Source of the DNA: Isoetes taiwanensis
Taxonomy: Eukaryota > Streptophyta > Lycopodiopsida > Isoetales > Isoetaceae
Direction: 5' to 3'
Length of the DNA stretch: 64,000 nt
NCBI GenBank assembly: GCA_021234155.1
Contig: JAJEKV010000053.1
Coordinates: forward strand, 4,505,655-4,569,654
Shown: positions 19,661 to 30,953 of the stretch, piece after piece
Layout: every line of letters starts with the position of its first letter
How positions within the stretch are numbered: the first letter of the stretch is position 1
The notes under the pieces: generated by a model
What the model was told of the DNA's origin: nothing
Seen by the model: only the letters and a program-made list of their open reading frames with translations
The model's database searches: none
Position numbers and translations under genes: made by a program

Positions 19661-21242
19661 CAAACTTAGTCCTCTTTTGCTGCATATACAATTCATCAGC
19701 ATCTTTAATATTGGCTGGAGCAAGTAGCTTTTGCCATGAAACCTCGTCAATTGCAGTCTATGAGGCGAAGATGAAAATGAACTTACATACTATACCATAG
19801 ATAACTGACTCGCAGATGCATTGTCACAGGTGCATTCATTTTTTGGGTTGCCTCAAAGGTCAAACTTTAACCATTGCCTTGTCTGGACAATTAACAGGTG
19901 ACTAGCACCTAGTTCCATAGCTGTCATTTTACCTAGCAAACTGACCTTGCAATCTGCAGCACCAACCAGTACTGCAACAACCGAGGGAAGAGTGCCGATT
20001 GATCCCGTTCAGCATAATGTGAATTATTAACCCTACTTATGGTGAACTTTAGTTGTTGGGTTTGCGCATACCTATATTAAGGATGAAATAATCAGAGATT
20101 TGGGTATGTGGAGGATGCTGTAGTTTCATCTTCATCTTTTATGTTTGACAAGCAGCACAGCACGATCCATAAATTTGGTTATGCACAGATCCATCCATAG
20201 CAAAAGGATATAATCTAACGAGTGATTTACAGGCTCTTCAACAATGTAATGGTGCTTATTCTTATAATATTCCCCAGCATGAATAGCGAAGCTCAAAGCA
20301 GAAAAGAAACTGGAAAAGTGATCATGTGAAATGAAGAAGTGGAGAGCTTGGATAGAAAGAATATTGTTCTCGCATCATATGAGTACATGAGTTGTTGAAG
20401 CTCAGGGTATTGGAAACTGAAGAGTAGCCAAAATAAGCAGAGAAGCATGCTAAAAGATTACCGGAAAAGGTCATAGGCACTGCTATATTCCGAAGAGATG
20501 GGTGCATGGGTGCACTCTAGGTTCATAGGCTTTAAGAGGAGCTTCCAGTCTTTGTCATGTTCTTATTTTGATGGAATCAGACCCTGAAGGCTTCTTTAGG
20601 TGGAATTGTAAAGTCAAGTGTTTCTAACGGGCTTGCAAGATGATCGCATGCATGGAAACTCATTTGTAAATGCATCTAGGAATTTAGTTCAAATCAAGCT
20701 TGCCAAAGATTTGTTCTTGCCGACAGCTGCCTCAACTTCTGGGCACTCATATAGGTGCTTGCATTGATAGAATGGAAAGAAGCATAGCACTCATGGTGGA
20801 AACCACTGCAAAGTTCGTTTGCACTAACTTGACTATGTGTTCAAACCAAAAGAAAACTAGAATGCAGTAACAAAATATTCCTTTTCAAATTCTATGATTG
20901 CTCAGCAGAAAATTAATAATGTTTATTCTTCAGGGTTTATGCCTGCGTTGTTGCTGTTTGGTGTATCTGCTTTCGAACATACTGCTTAGCAATTTGATAT
21001 CAGTCGATTTCAGCCGAGACAACAGCCAAAGCAAACTGAAGTTTTAGGAGTTGAGCAGCCGCAGCAGGAATGTTGCTTTCATCATAAAGGAAACTGCATT
21101 TTTCAATCCAATACATACTATTGAAGATTGTTTGCATGATCCTTGCAGAAGGTGCTCTCCTGATACAGATTTTTAAGCATCTGGTCATTCTAGTTTATTA
21201 TTGCACCTTGTTTGACTGTAGGCAAGGCTTAGCTGGCTTATC
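19661..21242. other. intergenic between the PPR and folate genes
   Basis: No long ORF, RNA gene or element end recognised. The part just before 21243 presumably holds the 5' leader and promoter of the dihydroneopterin aldolase gene; no convincing TATA box was identified. Confidence 0.5.
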
Positions 21243-22089
21243 ATGTCAGTCTCTATGGCTTCTAGATTTGTTTGGACAATAGGCGCATACAAAATTGCTC
21301 CATCCAACAGATTTGCCACAGAAAATTTCAGGTAAATTAACACTTCACTCAAGCTTGACATTTTCTGCCAATAATCTTTTATTTCTTGTCAGCTGCAGGC
21401 CTATGACCTGCTTACGTGGTCAAGCAGATGCAAACCACAGACTACATTCCCCCAATAGGTAATCTTTCGCACACTGCCATCATTTTGATAATGAAAAAGG
21501 TAGCCTTTTAATACATAGAATATGGAACACATCCTATATATTGATTCTTTTTGCCTTGTTATGTTGCAGACATACTTCAACAGATGACAAGTTGATCCTG
21601 CAAGGCATGATATTTCATGGCTTTCATGGAGTTTATGCTGAAGAAAAGAAACTAGGCCAAAAGTTTTTGGTAGACATAGATGCTTGGTTAGATTTGAGTA
21701 AAGCTGGGCAAACTGATGACTTGAACGACAGTGTCAGTTATGCTGAAATTTATAGGTCTTTAACCTGTCTTTTTTTCTTATAAGTCTTTACAAGGTGGCA
21801 TATTGTCCTACTTTTGTGTTGATTACATGTTCAATGTGCATTTACTTTGTAAAGACTTGAAATCTAAAATCTAATACACGTATGGATTGTTTATGGATCC
21901 AGGATTGTAAAAGATATTGTGGAAGGTCCTTCGCATGCACTTTTGGAGTCTGTTGCAACGGCAATAGCGAAAAATGTGCTAAATACCTTTCCACCCATCT
22001 GCAGTGTTCGTGTCAAAATTGGGAAACCTCATGTGGCAGTGCAGGGTGTCTTGGATTATCTCGGTGTGGAAATTTACAGAGCTAGATGA
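21243..22089 (+). CDS. dihydroneopterin aldolase, four exons
   Basis: This folate-synthesis enzyme cleaves 7,8-dihydroneopterin to 6-hydroxymethyl-dihydropterin and glycolaldehyde. The exons are 21243-21331, 21399-21458, 21570-21755 and 21903-22089. All introns have GT...AG ends, all junctions fall in the same phase, and the joined frame is open for 173 residues to TGA. The FolB fold is clear: KLILQGMIFHGFHGVYAEEK (residues 57-76) contains the active-site Glu region, LGQKFLVDI follows, and VKIGKPHVAVQG near residue 149-160 has the catalytic Lys (K153). The C terminus DYLGVEIYRAR is typical. An in-frame TAG at 21219-21221 supports the start; a second ATG at 21255 is possible. About 50 residues precede the enzyme core and look like an organelle-targeting peptide (basic, Ser/Arg-rich). 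No defects seen. Confidence 0.92.
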
Positions 22090-22269
22090 CATGGTGACGT
22101 TTTGATTAGAAATTAAATTTTCCCTTATGTCAGAAATGATATTTTTGGTTTTTTTTGAGCCAGAAAGGCAATAAAGCAAAAAGTCTTATTTTTTCACGTG
22201 GACTTAGTTCCCAAGGTCCTTTTTTCATGGGGCATGCGGTTTTACATGCGCTTGTTGCAAGCGATGCGA

Positions 22270-22500
22270 CATGTTTCTTGATATACGTCATGTTTCAAAT
22301 CATTAAGATAGAAATGCATTTTGTAAGAGAGATGGGCAGATAGAGGTCTGATACAATTACAGCATGCACATACAGAAATGCAATGGGTAGAGATGGGATG
22401 TGCAGATGCATTTACAAAACCTCTAGTTGAATGGAAATTTGTTCTCTTCAAGAGACTGATTTGTTGCTTTGATAACAGTTCTGCAGATGATAATGATCAT
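22270..22500 (+). mobile_element. trace of a Ty1/Copia retroelement, RNase H end
   Basis: A broken fossil. Short blocks resembling the end of Copia polyproteins are recognisable (KIEMHFVREM, then ADAFTKPL). No LTRs or other domains were found nearby. Clearly old. Confidence 0.6.
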
Positions 22501-24022
22501 CTGACATGAAAGAAGGTTGTGGAATAATTAGTCATAGGCTTCTACTGAGGTTAATTTGTAACATGTGAAATAGCATGATTACATGGATTACATGGCTTGC
22601 ATGGAATTAACTTAAAGCATATCCTTGGTGAAGGTTGAAGCCATGTCCGAGTTTATTTTAAGAAAGCAAAATATAAGGTTGAAGGTTGTATCATTTAATG
22701 CCACAAAACTATTGCATTTAAAAAAAAAATAAAATGGCTATATGGCGGGAACCTTAATGATTTAAGGCCATAAAACTATTGCATTTTTGGAATATAAAAT
22801 GGCTATATGGGGGGGAACTTGATGATTAAATCGATCATTGAGAATAGAGAAGGCAGGAGTATTGAAGGCACAGAGACATATCATAAGATAATGCTTGGGC
22901 TCTCGGTAGAAACCTAGTAGAATCGATAAAACAATTCAAGTGTTGAATGTGGTATTCCCTCACCTGGTGAACAGTGATCAGGTCAATACCTTGTAAATAA
23001 TTCTGTTAAGCCATTGAAGTGATAAATTTGAAGCATTTTGTTTCGTTTAAAATCTTGGTGTTTGATTTGCCTTTGAATTGTATAAGTTCATATTTTGAAT
23101 GAAACCAAGTTATCAAAAGAACTAACTTGCATTTATCCGACAATTATGAGTTGGTAAAACCTCTAGGATGAATTTGTGAGCCTGACAAGGCCTGAAGGCA
23201 TGAGGGACTTTAGAGTTATCATATTTGAGGGATTTCGTACTATAAAGTTGCTTTGGTTTTGTACTAGATTTGAGAATTAACAAGGGTGTGCCCACGGTGC
23301 CCATTCATTCATCCACTAAGCTAATCATTAGATATATCATGTACATTTTAAGCATTCTTTACAAAATGACCAAGTACTGGGCTCGGGCTCATGGGTCCTG
23401 GATTTAGAGCACTGTTTGTGGCAATAGTCGGTGTAGCTTCTTTGCGTACCTTTTTATTCAATTTCCTTATAGCCATTTTTTTTTGGTGACTCATATATTC
23501 TGACTGTTCCTCCATCTAGTATATTATTACTAATAAGAAGCAACAGATGTAAGCAATATTAAGAATTATAAACAAGGTCATTAACTTAAAATCTACATCA
23601 ACAGTGGGCTACTTGAGCCCGATCATCCAGTCCTTCCCATTCGAGATGGAGACGACCATGATCTTGCTCAAGTCACACCTGAGGTTGTTTGATCATGTAG
23701 AAAACATTGGCAATTATAAATGAGGTCATGAAGTTGAAAACCTAGATAAAAAATGGGGTGCCTAGGGTTGGAAATTGAAGGGCTGCTCTTACTTTTTGTT
23801 ACGGTCACTCCAGAAATTGGACTTTCAAAGTGCATGGCATAAGTTAGACGTTCATTTGCATTGTCAGTCCAAAAATAACAATGTACGGGCTTAATTTTTT
23901 TTTCTCTTAAAATACTAAAAGTAACAATGCACACAAAATATTTATAACACATAAAGATCCAGTTCTTTTGGTTCTATGAGGCCAATTAATATGGCTCTAT
24001 ATTGGCTCTCATATAGACAGGG
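22501..24022. other. intergenic with a two-copy tandem repeat
   Basis: At about 22697-22822 two ~65-bp copies share AAAACTATTGCATTT, TAAAATGGCTATATGG and GGGAAC. The rest is AT-rich with no gene or RNA recognised. The words GGGCTCGGGCTCATGG (near 23380) and TTGAGCCCGATCATCC (near 23610) resemble each other, but I could not define a repeat. Confidence 0.5.
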
Positions 24023-24026
24023 CAAA

Positions 24027-27000
24027 TAGAATAGAATGGAATGGAATGGAATGGAATGGAATGGAATGGAATGGAATGGAATGGAATGGAATGGAATGGA
24101 ATGGAATAGAATTAGTGCCATGAGGCCACCAGACTGATGTAGCATGGGCAAGCTATCCCAGAGGGTTGCTGATTGATACTGGCGCCCCGCTTATACTTGG
24201 CATCTTGACCATGCGAGGGTGCGTCTCTATCATCAGCTTTTAGCTGTGTGCATTGCGGGCTTTAATGTCCCACATTTTACAATGGTTCATATTACAAGCC
24301 CTTTCTCTTTGTACACCTCCGGATGTCTAAATCTCCTCGATTGCATCTGCTAGATCCGCTTTTGTCTCCTCTCTTGCCATGAGGGTGTGTGTCGGTTGTC
24401 CCCACCTTATAGACCTATAGCTGCTTCTTATGTCTTCGTATATATGCTTTACATTCATTGAGCATGTGATTCTCGTCCTCTATTCTCCCGGTGTCATAGA
24501 TTCTGCAAATTCGGTTCTCCCTTTTCACTTTCCTCCATCTGTCCCTCTCAATTCTTAGGTCATGGCTGCACATCCTAAATCTTGCTAAGGTATCCCTTCT
24601 TGCCTTCCTTATTCGGCTATGCCTATACATTTGTTGTCCTATCTGTTGGCCCAGGTTGAATACTTCTCTCAGCCAAAGTGTCTTCGAGCCGATGTGCTTT
24701 TATAACCACGATTTTATCGCTTTGTCTACCCAATCTTCACTCCATTTTCCTTCATTTAGTATGTCGCTCAGATTCATCCCCATCTCTCTAGTCCATACTG
24801 CTACTTCTCTGAACCATCCGCTACCTGTGGTAATGTGGAGTTTAGCCGATTTGTGTGGTAATGTGAAGTTTAGCCGATTTTCCGATTGCAATTGTAGATA
24901 GCTTCTTCACATGTTAACCAATGTTATCTCTCAGCAAATATCTCATGGTCCTTTTCTAGGCTCTAATCTCCATTGGTCTCTGGTCTGTCTCGTATACCAT
25001 GGCTGTTAAAGGTGTGTTCGTCCTCACTCTGAATTCTTGTCGGTGCCATTGTCTGAAAATTCCTTCCTGCTTCTCCCATTTCTTGTATGATAGACCGGGT
25101 ACCCATGCCTTTGATCTGTAAAATTGTGTTGACGCAACCACCATGCTGAACAGGTAGCATTTGATCTCTCAATCAATTATTCTGCTCCTGTTGCAAAAGT
25201 ATTTTATGGTGAAATAGCTTCCTATGGCTGACTGAAACCTGACATCCGCTCCCTTAGACCATTTGCATGTATCGTGTGTGTCGTATCCCAGGTATTTGTA
25301 TTCTGGCGATTCCTCCAATTCTGCACCCATATATTTGAAGAGTTTGTGTCTAAGCTTGGTTCCGAATGTGACTATCCACTGATAGGCCTGTCTTATTGTA
25401 GAAAGCTTCTAGTAACTCTAATAATCTGTGCATACCCCTGGTCTTGGTAGCCATCATGCTTAAGTCATCTGCGTACAGCATTATGGGTACCCTAATATTT
25501 GCTAGAGTCGGTGCATCCACATCTCCCTGTCTTTCTTCTATGATTCCTCTAAGGCGTCGATGTAAATATCAAACAATGTTGGGGATAATGGGCACCCTTG
25601 TTTTACTCCCGTGTCACAATCTATTGTCTCTCCTCTTGCTCCACTTTGCCATATAAACTCTTTGATATAACTGTGCGATGGAATCTATCATGTCTTCTGG
25701 TGATCTTAGGTCTACCAGCCTTTGTAACATCTTTTCACTTGGGACAATGTCAAATGCTTTTTTGAAATCTACAAAACAGCATATGATCTTCTTAACTTGC
25801 GCTTTGCTTTGCTCTATTAATATTCAAAGGGTGACTAGGTGGTCTGTGGCTGAGTGTTCAGGCCGGAAGCCCGCTTGCCCCTGTGCTCTTAAATTTTCTG
25901 TTTCTACCCAATACTTCAACTTATTGTCCAAGACCTTCCCAAACCACTTTGCGAAGATAGAGCTTACTATTATAGTTCTGTAATTTCTTAGTTCATCCCT
26001 ACTACCTTCGTTGTGTAAGGGTATTACTTTGTTGTATGTCCATCTGTCTGGGATCCCTGCCCTGACTATGCCATTGAATATTTCAGTGTCTTGATCCTCT
26101 ATCACTGTATCGATGCATTTCAGTAGTTCTACAGTGAGGCCATACAGGTCCCGTGCTTTGTTATTGGATATTTTTTGTAATGCTATCATTACTTCATGTT
26201 TGCTGAAGCATGGATTCTGTACTGCTGATGACATAGGTATTGGTATTGGCGTGACCCCTGTCCTATATAACTTTTCTAAGTATCTTTCCCAGTCAATTCC
26301 TTGGGTATTCTGACGGGTTTTTTCTTTCAATCCTTTCCAGAACCTCCTAGGCTGTCTCTCCCCATTGGTGCTGTAATAAATTTTTGTTTTTTATTTTCAT
26401 TTCAACAATTTCAACTATGCCACTTTTTCCTTCTAGTATACTTCTGTCCCTTTGTGATCTCTGACTTTCCTTTTCTGTTCCCTACATTCTTCGTCGTACC
26501 ATACTGAAGCACTGAACGCCTGATTCTTCCTATATTTCTCTTCCCAAATATGTCCGTGGCCACCTGTACTATTATATCATTCAGCTTGTTCGCGTTCTCA
26601 TCCGCTCCATTTTTCTCCCATGCCCATTCTTCCATTTTTGTCCTAACATTTTCTACGAAGATATCCGTGTGTTTGTTCCAAAAATGTATCTTCATGTTCG
26701 TGCCCTCTTCCCTGGTTGGTGGTTCCATTTGTTCCCACTTTTCTTTTTTGATTGTTAACTGGATGGGCCTGTGACTTTCCCTTTTCCCAGTCGGCCAATC
26801 CGCCAAAACGATGCTTGAGATGTCCGTTGCGGCTTTATCGTTCAGGATTATATAATCCATTATGCTTTCCCATATGTATTTTGACTTGTGAATTCCCTTG
26901 ATCTATTCCATCTCTGTACCCTGTTGGTTATGATGACCCCTGCTGCTGTACATATCTCTACCAGTAACTCGCCCTTAGCGTTGATTTTCGTCTTGTCTTT

Positions 27001-28434
27001 CGTGCATCTTTTCTATTTTTCTGGTCTTGTGGCTTATCCATTGTCCACTTATCTCGTTGATGCTCGTGAGTTGTGCCTGTTCCTGGTGTGTTCTGGCATT
27101 CAGATCTCCTACCAATATCATCGGCCCCTAGTCCTTCCATTTCATGATGATCTCGCCTAGACCCAGCAGTTACAGTTTATCATTGTTTGGCGGGTAGTAT
27201 GCGATTATTATGATGAGATCTTGTTTATTTTGAAACTGTATGCTCAAAAGCATATATCTTTTATTGACATCAAAGTTTACAACACATGCCTTATTGGCTA
27301 CACTATCCTTTATGTAGCAGGCTAAGCCTGCGCTTCCTCTTCCTACCTTAAAGTCTTTATATTTCCAACATGTAAAAAGCTGATATCCTTCTTCCTCTGG
27401 CATTCGTCCCACGTCTCTACTAGACATATTATATCATAACCATGGGCTTCCTCAAGTCTTTCTCCATCATCCCAGGGGTACCCGGTACAGTTCCAGTACC
27501 ATATAGTTAGCGTCTCTTTCCCTTTTGTTGATCCTTTGGGGTTTTTGTCTGCTCTGGTTCGTTGGTTGTCTTTCTTGCTTGTCCCCTAGTCTTGGCGATC
27601 GAGCTCGGCCCACGTACCCAATCTGCTGCATTTGCTTTCTTTCGCCCCTTCCGCTTTTTCCTCCTTTTGGTGGCTGTATCAAGGGAAGATATCTCTCCAT
27701 TGTTGCCCCTATATCTGATTCGAGTATTACCGGTGTTGCTGCCCGAGTTTTCTCTTCCTCTGGCCCTTTCGATCTGATGGCTTCTGACCTCTCCGTATAT
27801 TGCTTCTGACTTAGGGTTGGCTGATCCTGATCCATTTGTGCAGGAATACTTTCCCATTCCTAACCCCCGCCTATATCCCTACTTGATTCAATTCCCTTGC
27901 TTTTGCTAACTTTCTATGTAGCCCTTGTCGCTGCATGACAGTTAGGGCTTCTTGCACCTTGATCCCATTCCTCAATCTGGGACCCATGCGCAGCATTCGT
28001 TCCCTATATGCCATGTCCTGAGCATCAGATTTATATGCCTTGCTCATCCCCTCCATTGGCCCGAGCGCACTGCCTTCACGATTATGCTGCAGTTTTCCTT
28101 GAACAATGCCTCCACTATTTCTGCAGTAACTCGATAGGTGTCTTCTTTAAGTTTTTCAGCTATCCCTATCAGCCTACTGTCATGCTTAATCCTATTCTGC
28201 TCCTCAAATTCCTTGATGCATGGTTTTATTCTATCAAAGGATTCCCATGCATCTAACTCAACATTTTTCTTTTCTAGGTCAACCAACCTTTGCATGATCC
28301 TAGTCTTCTCTTCTTCTAGTTCGTCTATTCTCCGTTGCATCTCCTCACTTGTTCTTTCGACCGCTTGTACCTTGATTTCCATGTTGGATATTGCTGCCTC
28401 GTTACGATTGGTTGTCTCCTTATCAACGTCCACT
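24027..28434 (-). mobile_element. APE-type non-LTR retrotransposon (LINE), near full length but decayed
   Basis: About 4.4 kb, reading right to left. ORF1 (28433-28044) starts MDVDKETTNR and is a charged coiled coil; a basic segment follows (27857-27467). The endonuclease lies at about 27430-26750, with AYYPPN, VGDLNAR and a degraded SDHRP motif (SHRPIQL). Reverse transcriptase covers about 26330-25300: RNYRTIIVSS, AGFRPEHSATDH, CFVDFKKAFD and YADD (25460-25480). The C-terminal cysteine/histidine region is at 24630-24430. The 3' end runs into a (TTCCA)n tract, like the microsatellite tails of several LINE clades. Stops and frame changes are frequent, so it is dead. The clade is not certain: L1-specific motifs are absent. 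Confidence 0.88.
24034..24107 (+). repeat. (GGAAT)n microsatellite, about 15 copies
   Basis: An almost perfect pentanucleotide run. It lies exactly at the 3' end of the minus-strand LINE, so it is most likely the LINE tail and not an independent microsatellite. Confidence 0.9.
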
Positions 28435-28873
28435 TTTTCAAGAAACAGAAAACTAAGGCTTACAATTCAGGTTCCAATTGTGCAAGCTTTGGGCCAAGTG
28501 CATTGCATCAAAAACATCATTATTAGAAGAGGACATGTGCCCATGGCATATAAGATGCATATCTGCACTTTACCTGATTGTAGCATTAAGCAATCGCCCA
28601 ATAAACAACAAAATAAGATGCATTTGAGAACAAAACTATAATCGGGCAGCTCACATGACCTATTTTGGAATTTTTTTTGGATGAGATAACAATTTACTAA
28701 ACCTCTTTGAAGCTCATAACATTGGAAACAATTTAAATTTCTCAAGTTCATCTACATGAATCAATCATCTTGCCCAATCAGGTCTTTATCTAATGCACTA
28801 GAAGTAATATAATGTACAGCGCCCAACCAATGTTTACACTAACATAAAATACAAATGCGACATACCTTATCTT
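28435..28873. other. unassigned sequence between the LINE and the gypsy element
   Basis: A T-run at 28671-28678, followed by GGATGAGATAACAATTTACT, looks on the minus strand like another retroposon 3' tail (…TAGTAAATTGTTATCTCATC plus poly-A). No target duplication was confirmed. Confidence 0.35.
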
Positions 28874-28917
28874 CAGGCAACAGAATTGCCTTGTATCCGC
28901 ATAAACCATCCTGTTTT
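28873..28917 (-). other. exon-like 45-bp segment
   Basis: On the minus strand it reads DGLCGYKAILLPEDK, 15 codons in phase 0. It is preceded by an acceptor-like CTGAAAACAG and followed by a donor-like GTATGT. A related sequence without the 3' part lies at about 37770-37797. It may be a remnant or captured piece of a host gene. No matching neighbouring exon was found, and the protein family is not recognised. Confidence 0.3.
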
Positions 28918-30953
28918 CAGATATGATATTGCATTGCATCTTTAAAATATTCATGGCTAAACATTAAAACTTTGGTATGAAATAAAAAAACTCTTATAGG
29001 ATGTGATGTGGCATCACCCGATTGGGTGTGTCGTGAAGAACCATTGTTGGTTCTGGTTTAGCGCAGGGAGCGGCCAGATGGCCTGCCCTGCACATCATAA
29101 TGATCCCCAGAGAGATCCACAAAATCTGGAGATGGAGCAAATGGAAATTTCGGCTTTTGGTCTCGAAGGAAGACCCATTCATTCACGATTCAGAGCAGTA
29201 TATCAGAATAGAAGATTTCCCAAGCCAAGGCATTGCAATAGCATCAGAATTGATCCTATCTTGTATTTCAATCATTATTCTGAGTCAAGGGCTCTGAATC
29301 ATGAGCGAAATCAGACTGCCAGAACAAAATTAACCTGGAGTGCAGTTGGTGAAGCAGTCACTTGGTCATTGTGTTCCTTTTGGGAAAGCTTCGTTAAACC
29401 TCTTCTTCCTTGGAGTCTCCTTTATCAGCTATGCCCTTTTCCTAATGCCTCCCCTTTTTTGAAAGGCTTGCTAGAGTCTTGGGAGACAGTGCGGACCTTA
29501 TTTCATATTGATCTTGTTGCATGTCATCAGTTGAGTGCCCCTTGTTGGTGGATACCTATGGGAAATAATCTCCCACTTTGTGCCTCAGTTCATCCATTAA
29601 CTCAACGGCGCTGGAGGTTAGCAGGGATCTTAACTGTTGCAGCTTGGTATGGTTCTGGCCAGTTAGTGACTTGGCAACTGTTTCAAACAAAATAATTATT
29701 GTCTAGATGTGATAGACCTATTTGGCAAAAGGTTGCTAGTACTACGCCATTGGCTGCTCGGAGGCTATCGAAGGGTGCATGTGGGTTCCCCACCGAGTGT
29801 TCCACGAGCATAGGCTTGTGAACTCTATGTATAGGCTGCTTATCAATGATAATATCCTTAGCCATCCATTAAGTGGTCCCTTCAGCTCTCACCTCCTAGT
29901 TGGAGGCATTATGTGGACTTGGGCTTGGGATAAACTACTCCATCCTAAGGTGGCTGTGCTTTTGGTGGCGGATTCTTCCGGGTGCCCTCGGGTGAATGTG
30001 CTTGTCCACCAGTCGATCCTCGGTGTCGGTCACTCGCGCCTTTGTGCAAGCAAGGGATGAGACCATTGAGCATTGTTTCTTTTTATGTGATCATCTCCAT
30101 CCTGTTTGGTCTTGGCTGTTCTCTCTTTTTCATGTGATATTGATAAGTCAGCAAGTGCTTCTGGCTATTTATCCGGATACTTGGAATAAGGTGCGGAGTC
30201 AAGCATTTCATTTGGCATCAGGATGGTTGCTGTGGTCCATCTAGAAGTGAAGATTGTGTATCTTTCAGGGTTTGGATATTCCCCCTGCAATAGTCCTCCA
30301 GGACGTACAAGCTAGAATCGCTAAGGCCTACCATTGTTCTTCGCTTGCTTCTGCCAAGCGACAGTTGATATTTGAGTCCTATTTGAGTGTGTTGTCTTAT
30401 GCATAGGCTGGTGGTTCTATTCAGTGGATCATGATTATCCTCTGAAATTTTATTCCCGCCTCTGCATTTGTATCTGGCTTTTGGCTTGGTGTTTCAATAA
30501 AGTTTGTTGTTCTTCAAAAAAAAAATTTAACTGGATATAGGTTGTTGGAATCAGGTATTGCCAATCCAGAACCTCTTAGAAAGCGAATTTAGACTGTCGG
30601 AATCAGATATTGCCGACCCAGAAGCTCTTAGAATTCGAGATTGAGATGGAAATATTAATCAACATGTTCTTGAAATAGATTTATTCTTTCCTTCTCTTCT
30701 ATATTTTGTATCAGAAGGATTATTTTCTTTAAAACATCAAATATTATCTTACCTCTAAATCGCTTCTTCAAATCCCTAATCATCTCTCTTATAATCTGTT
30801 GTATCTTCCCTCCTTCCCCTTTCTTACATTTTGTTTCCTAAATTCTAACATCTCTTGAATTATCAATTGCCACGTCATCCTTATGCCATGTCATCTCCTC
30901 GTTATTATTTAATATAATCTAAAGATAGAAGTACAATACAGTTCATATCACAT
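28874..30953 (-). repeat. 3' LTR of the gypsy element, interrupted by a LINE
   Basis: Matches 37765-38610 over about 850-890 bp once the LINE at 29340-30525 is set aside. On the minus strand the LTR begins TGTGATATGAACTG directly after the polypurine tract AAAGGGGATAAGAA (about 30954-30967). The low-coordinate end is approximate. Similarity to the other LTR is around 90% by eye, so the insertion is old. Confidence 0.75.
29340..30525 (+). mobile_element. 5'-truncated L1-type LINE inside the gypsy LTR
   Basis: About 1.19 kb ending in TTGTTCTTCA plus poly(A) at 30516-30525. An imperfect ~13-bp target duplication is visible (AAAATTAACCTGGA at 29327-29340 and AAATTTAACTGGA at 30523-30535). The other LTR lacks this block and gives the empty site. 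Near 30045-30110 the sequence reads DETIEHCFFLCDHLHPVW, the zinc-binding region that follows reverse transcriptase in plant L1 elements. Reading frames are broken, so it is an old insertion. Confidence 0.85.

Noticed and set aside
24656-28641. Many plus-strand open frames, up to 167 codons
   Set aside because: They are antisense to the minus-strand LINE, whose endonuclease and reverse transcriptase motifs decide the coding strand.
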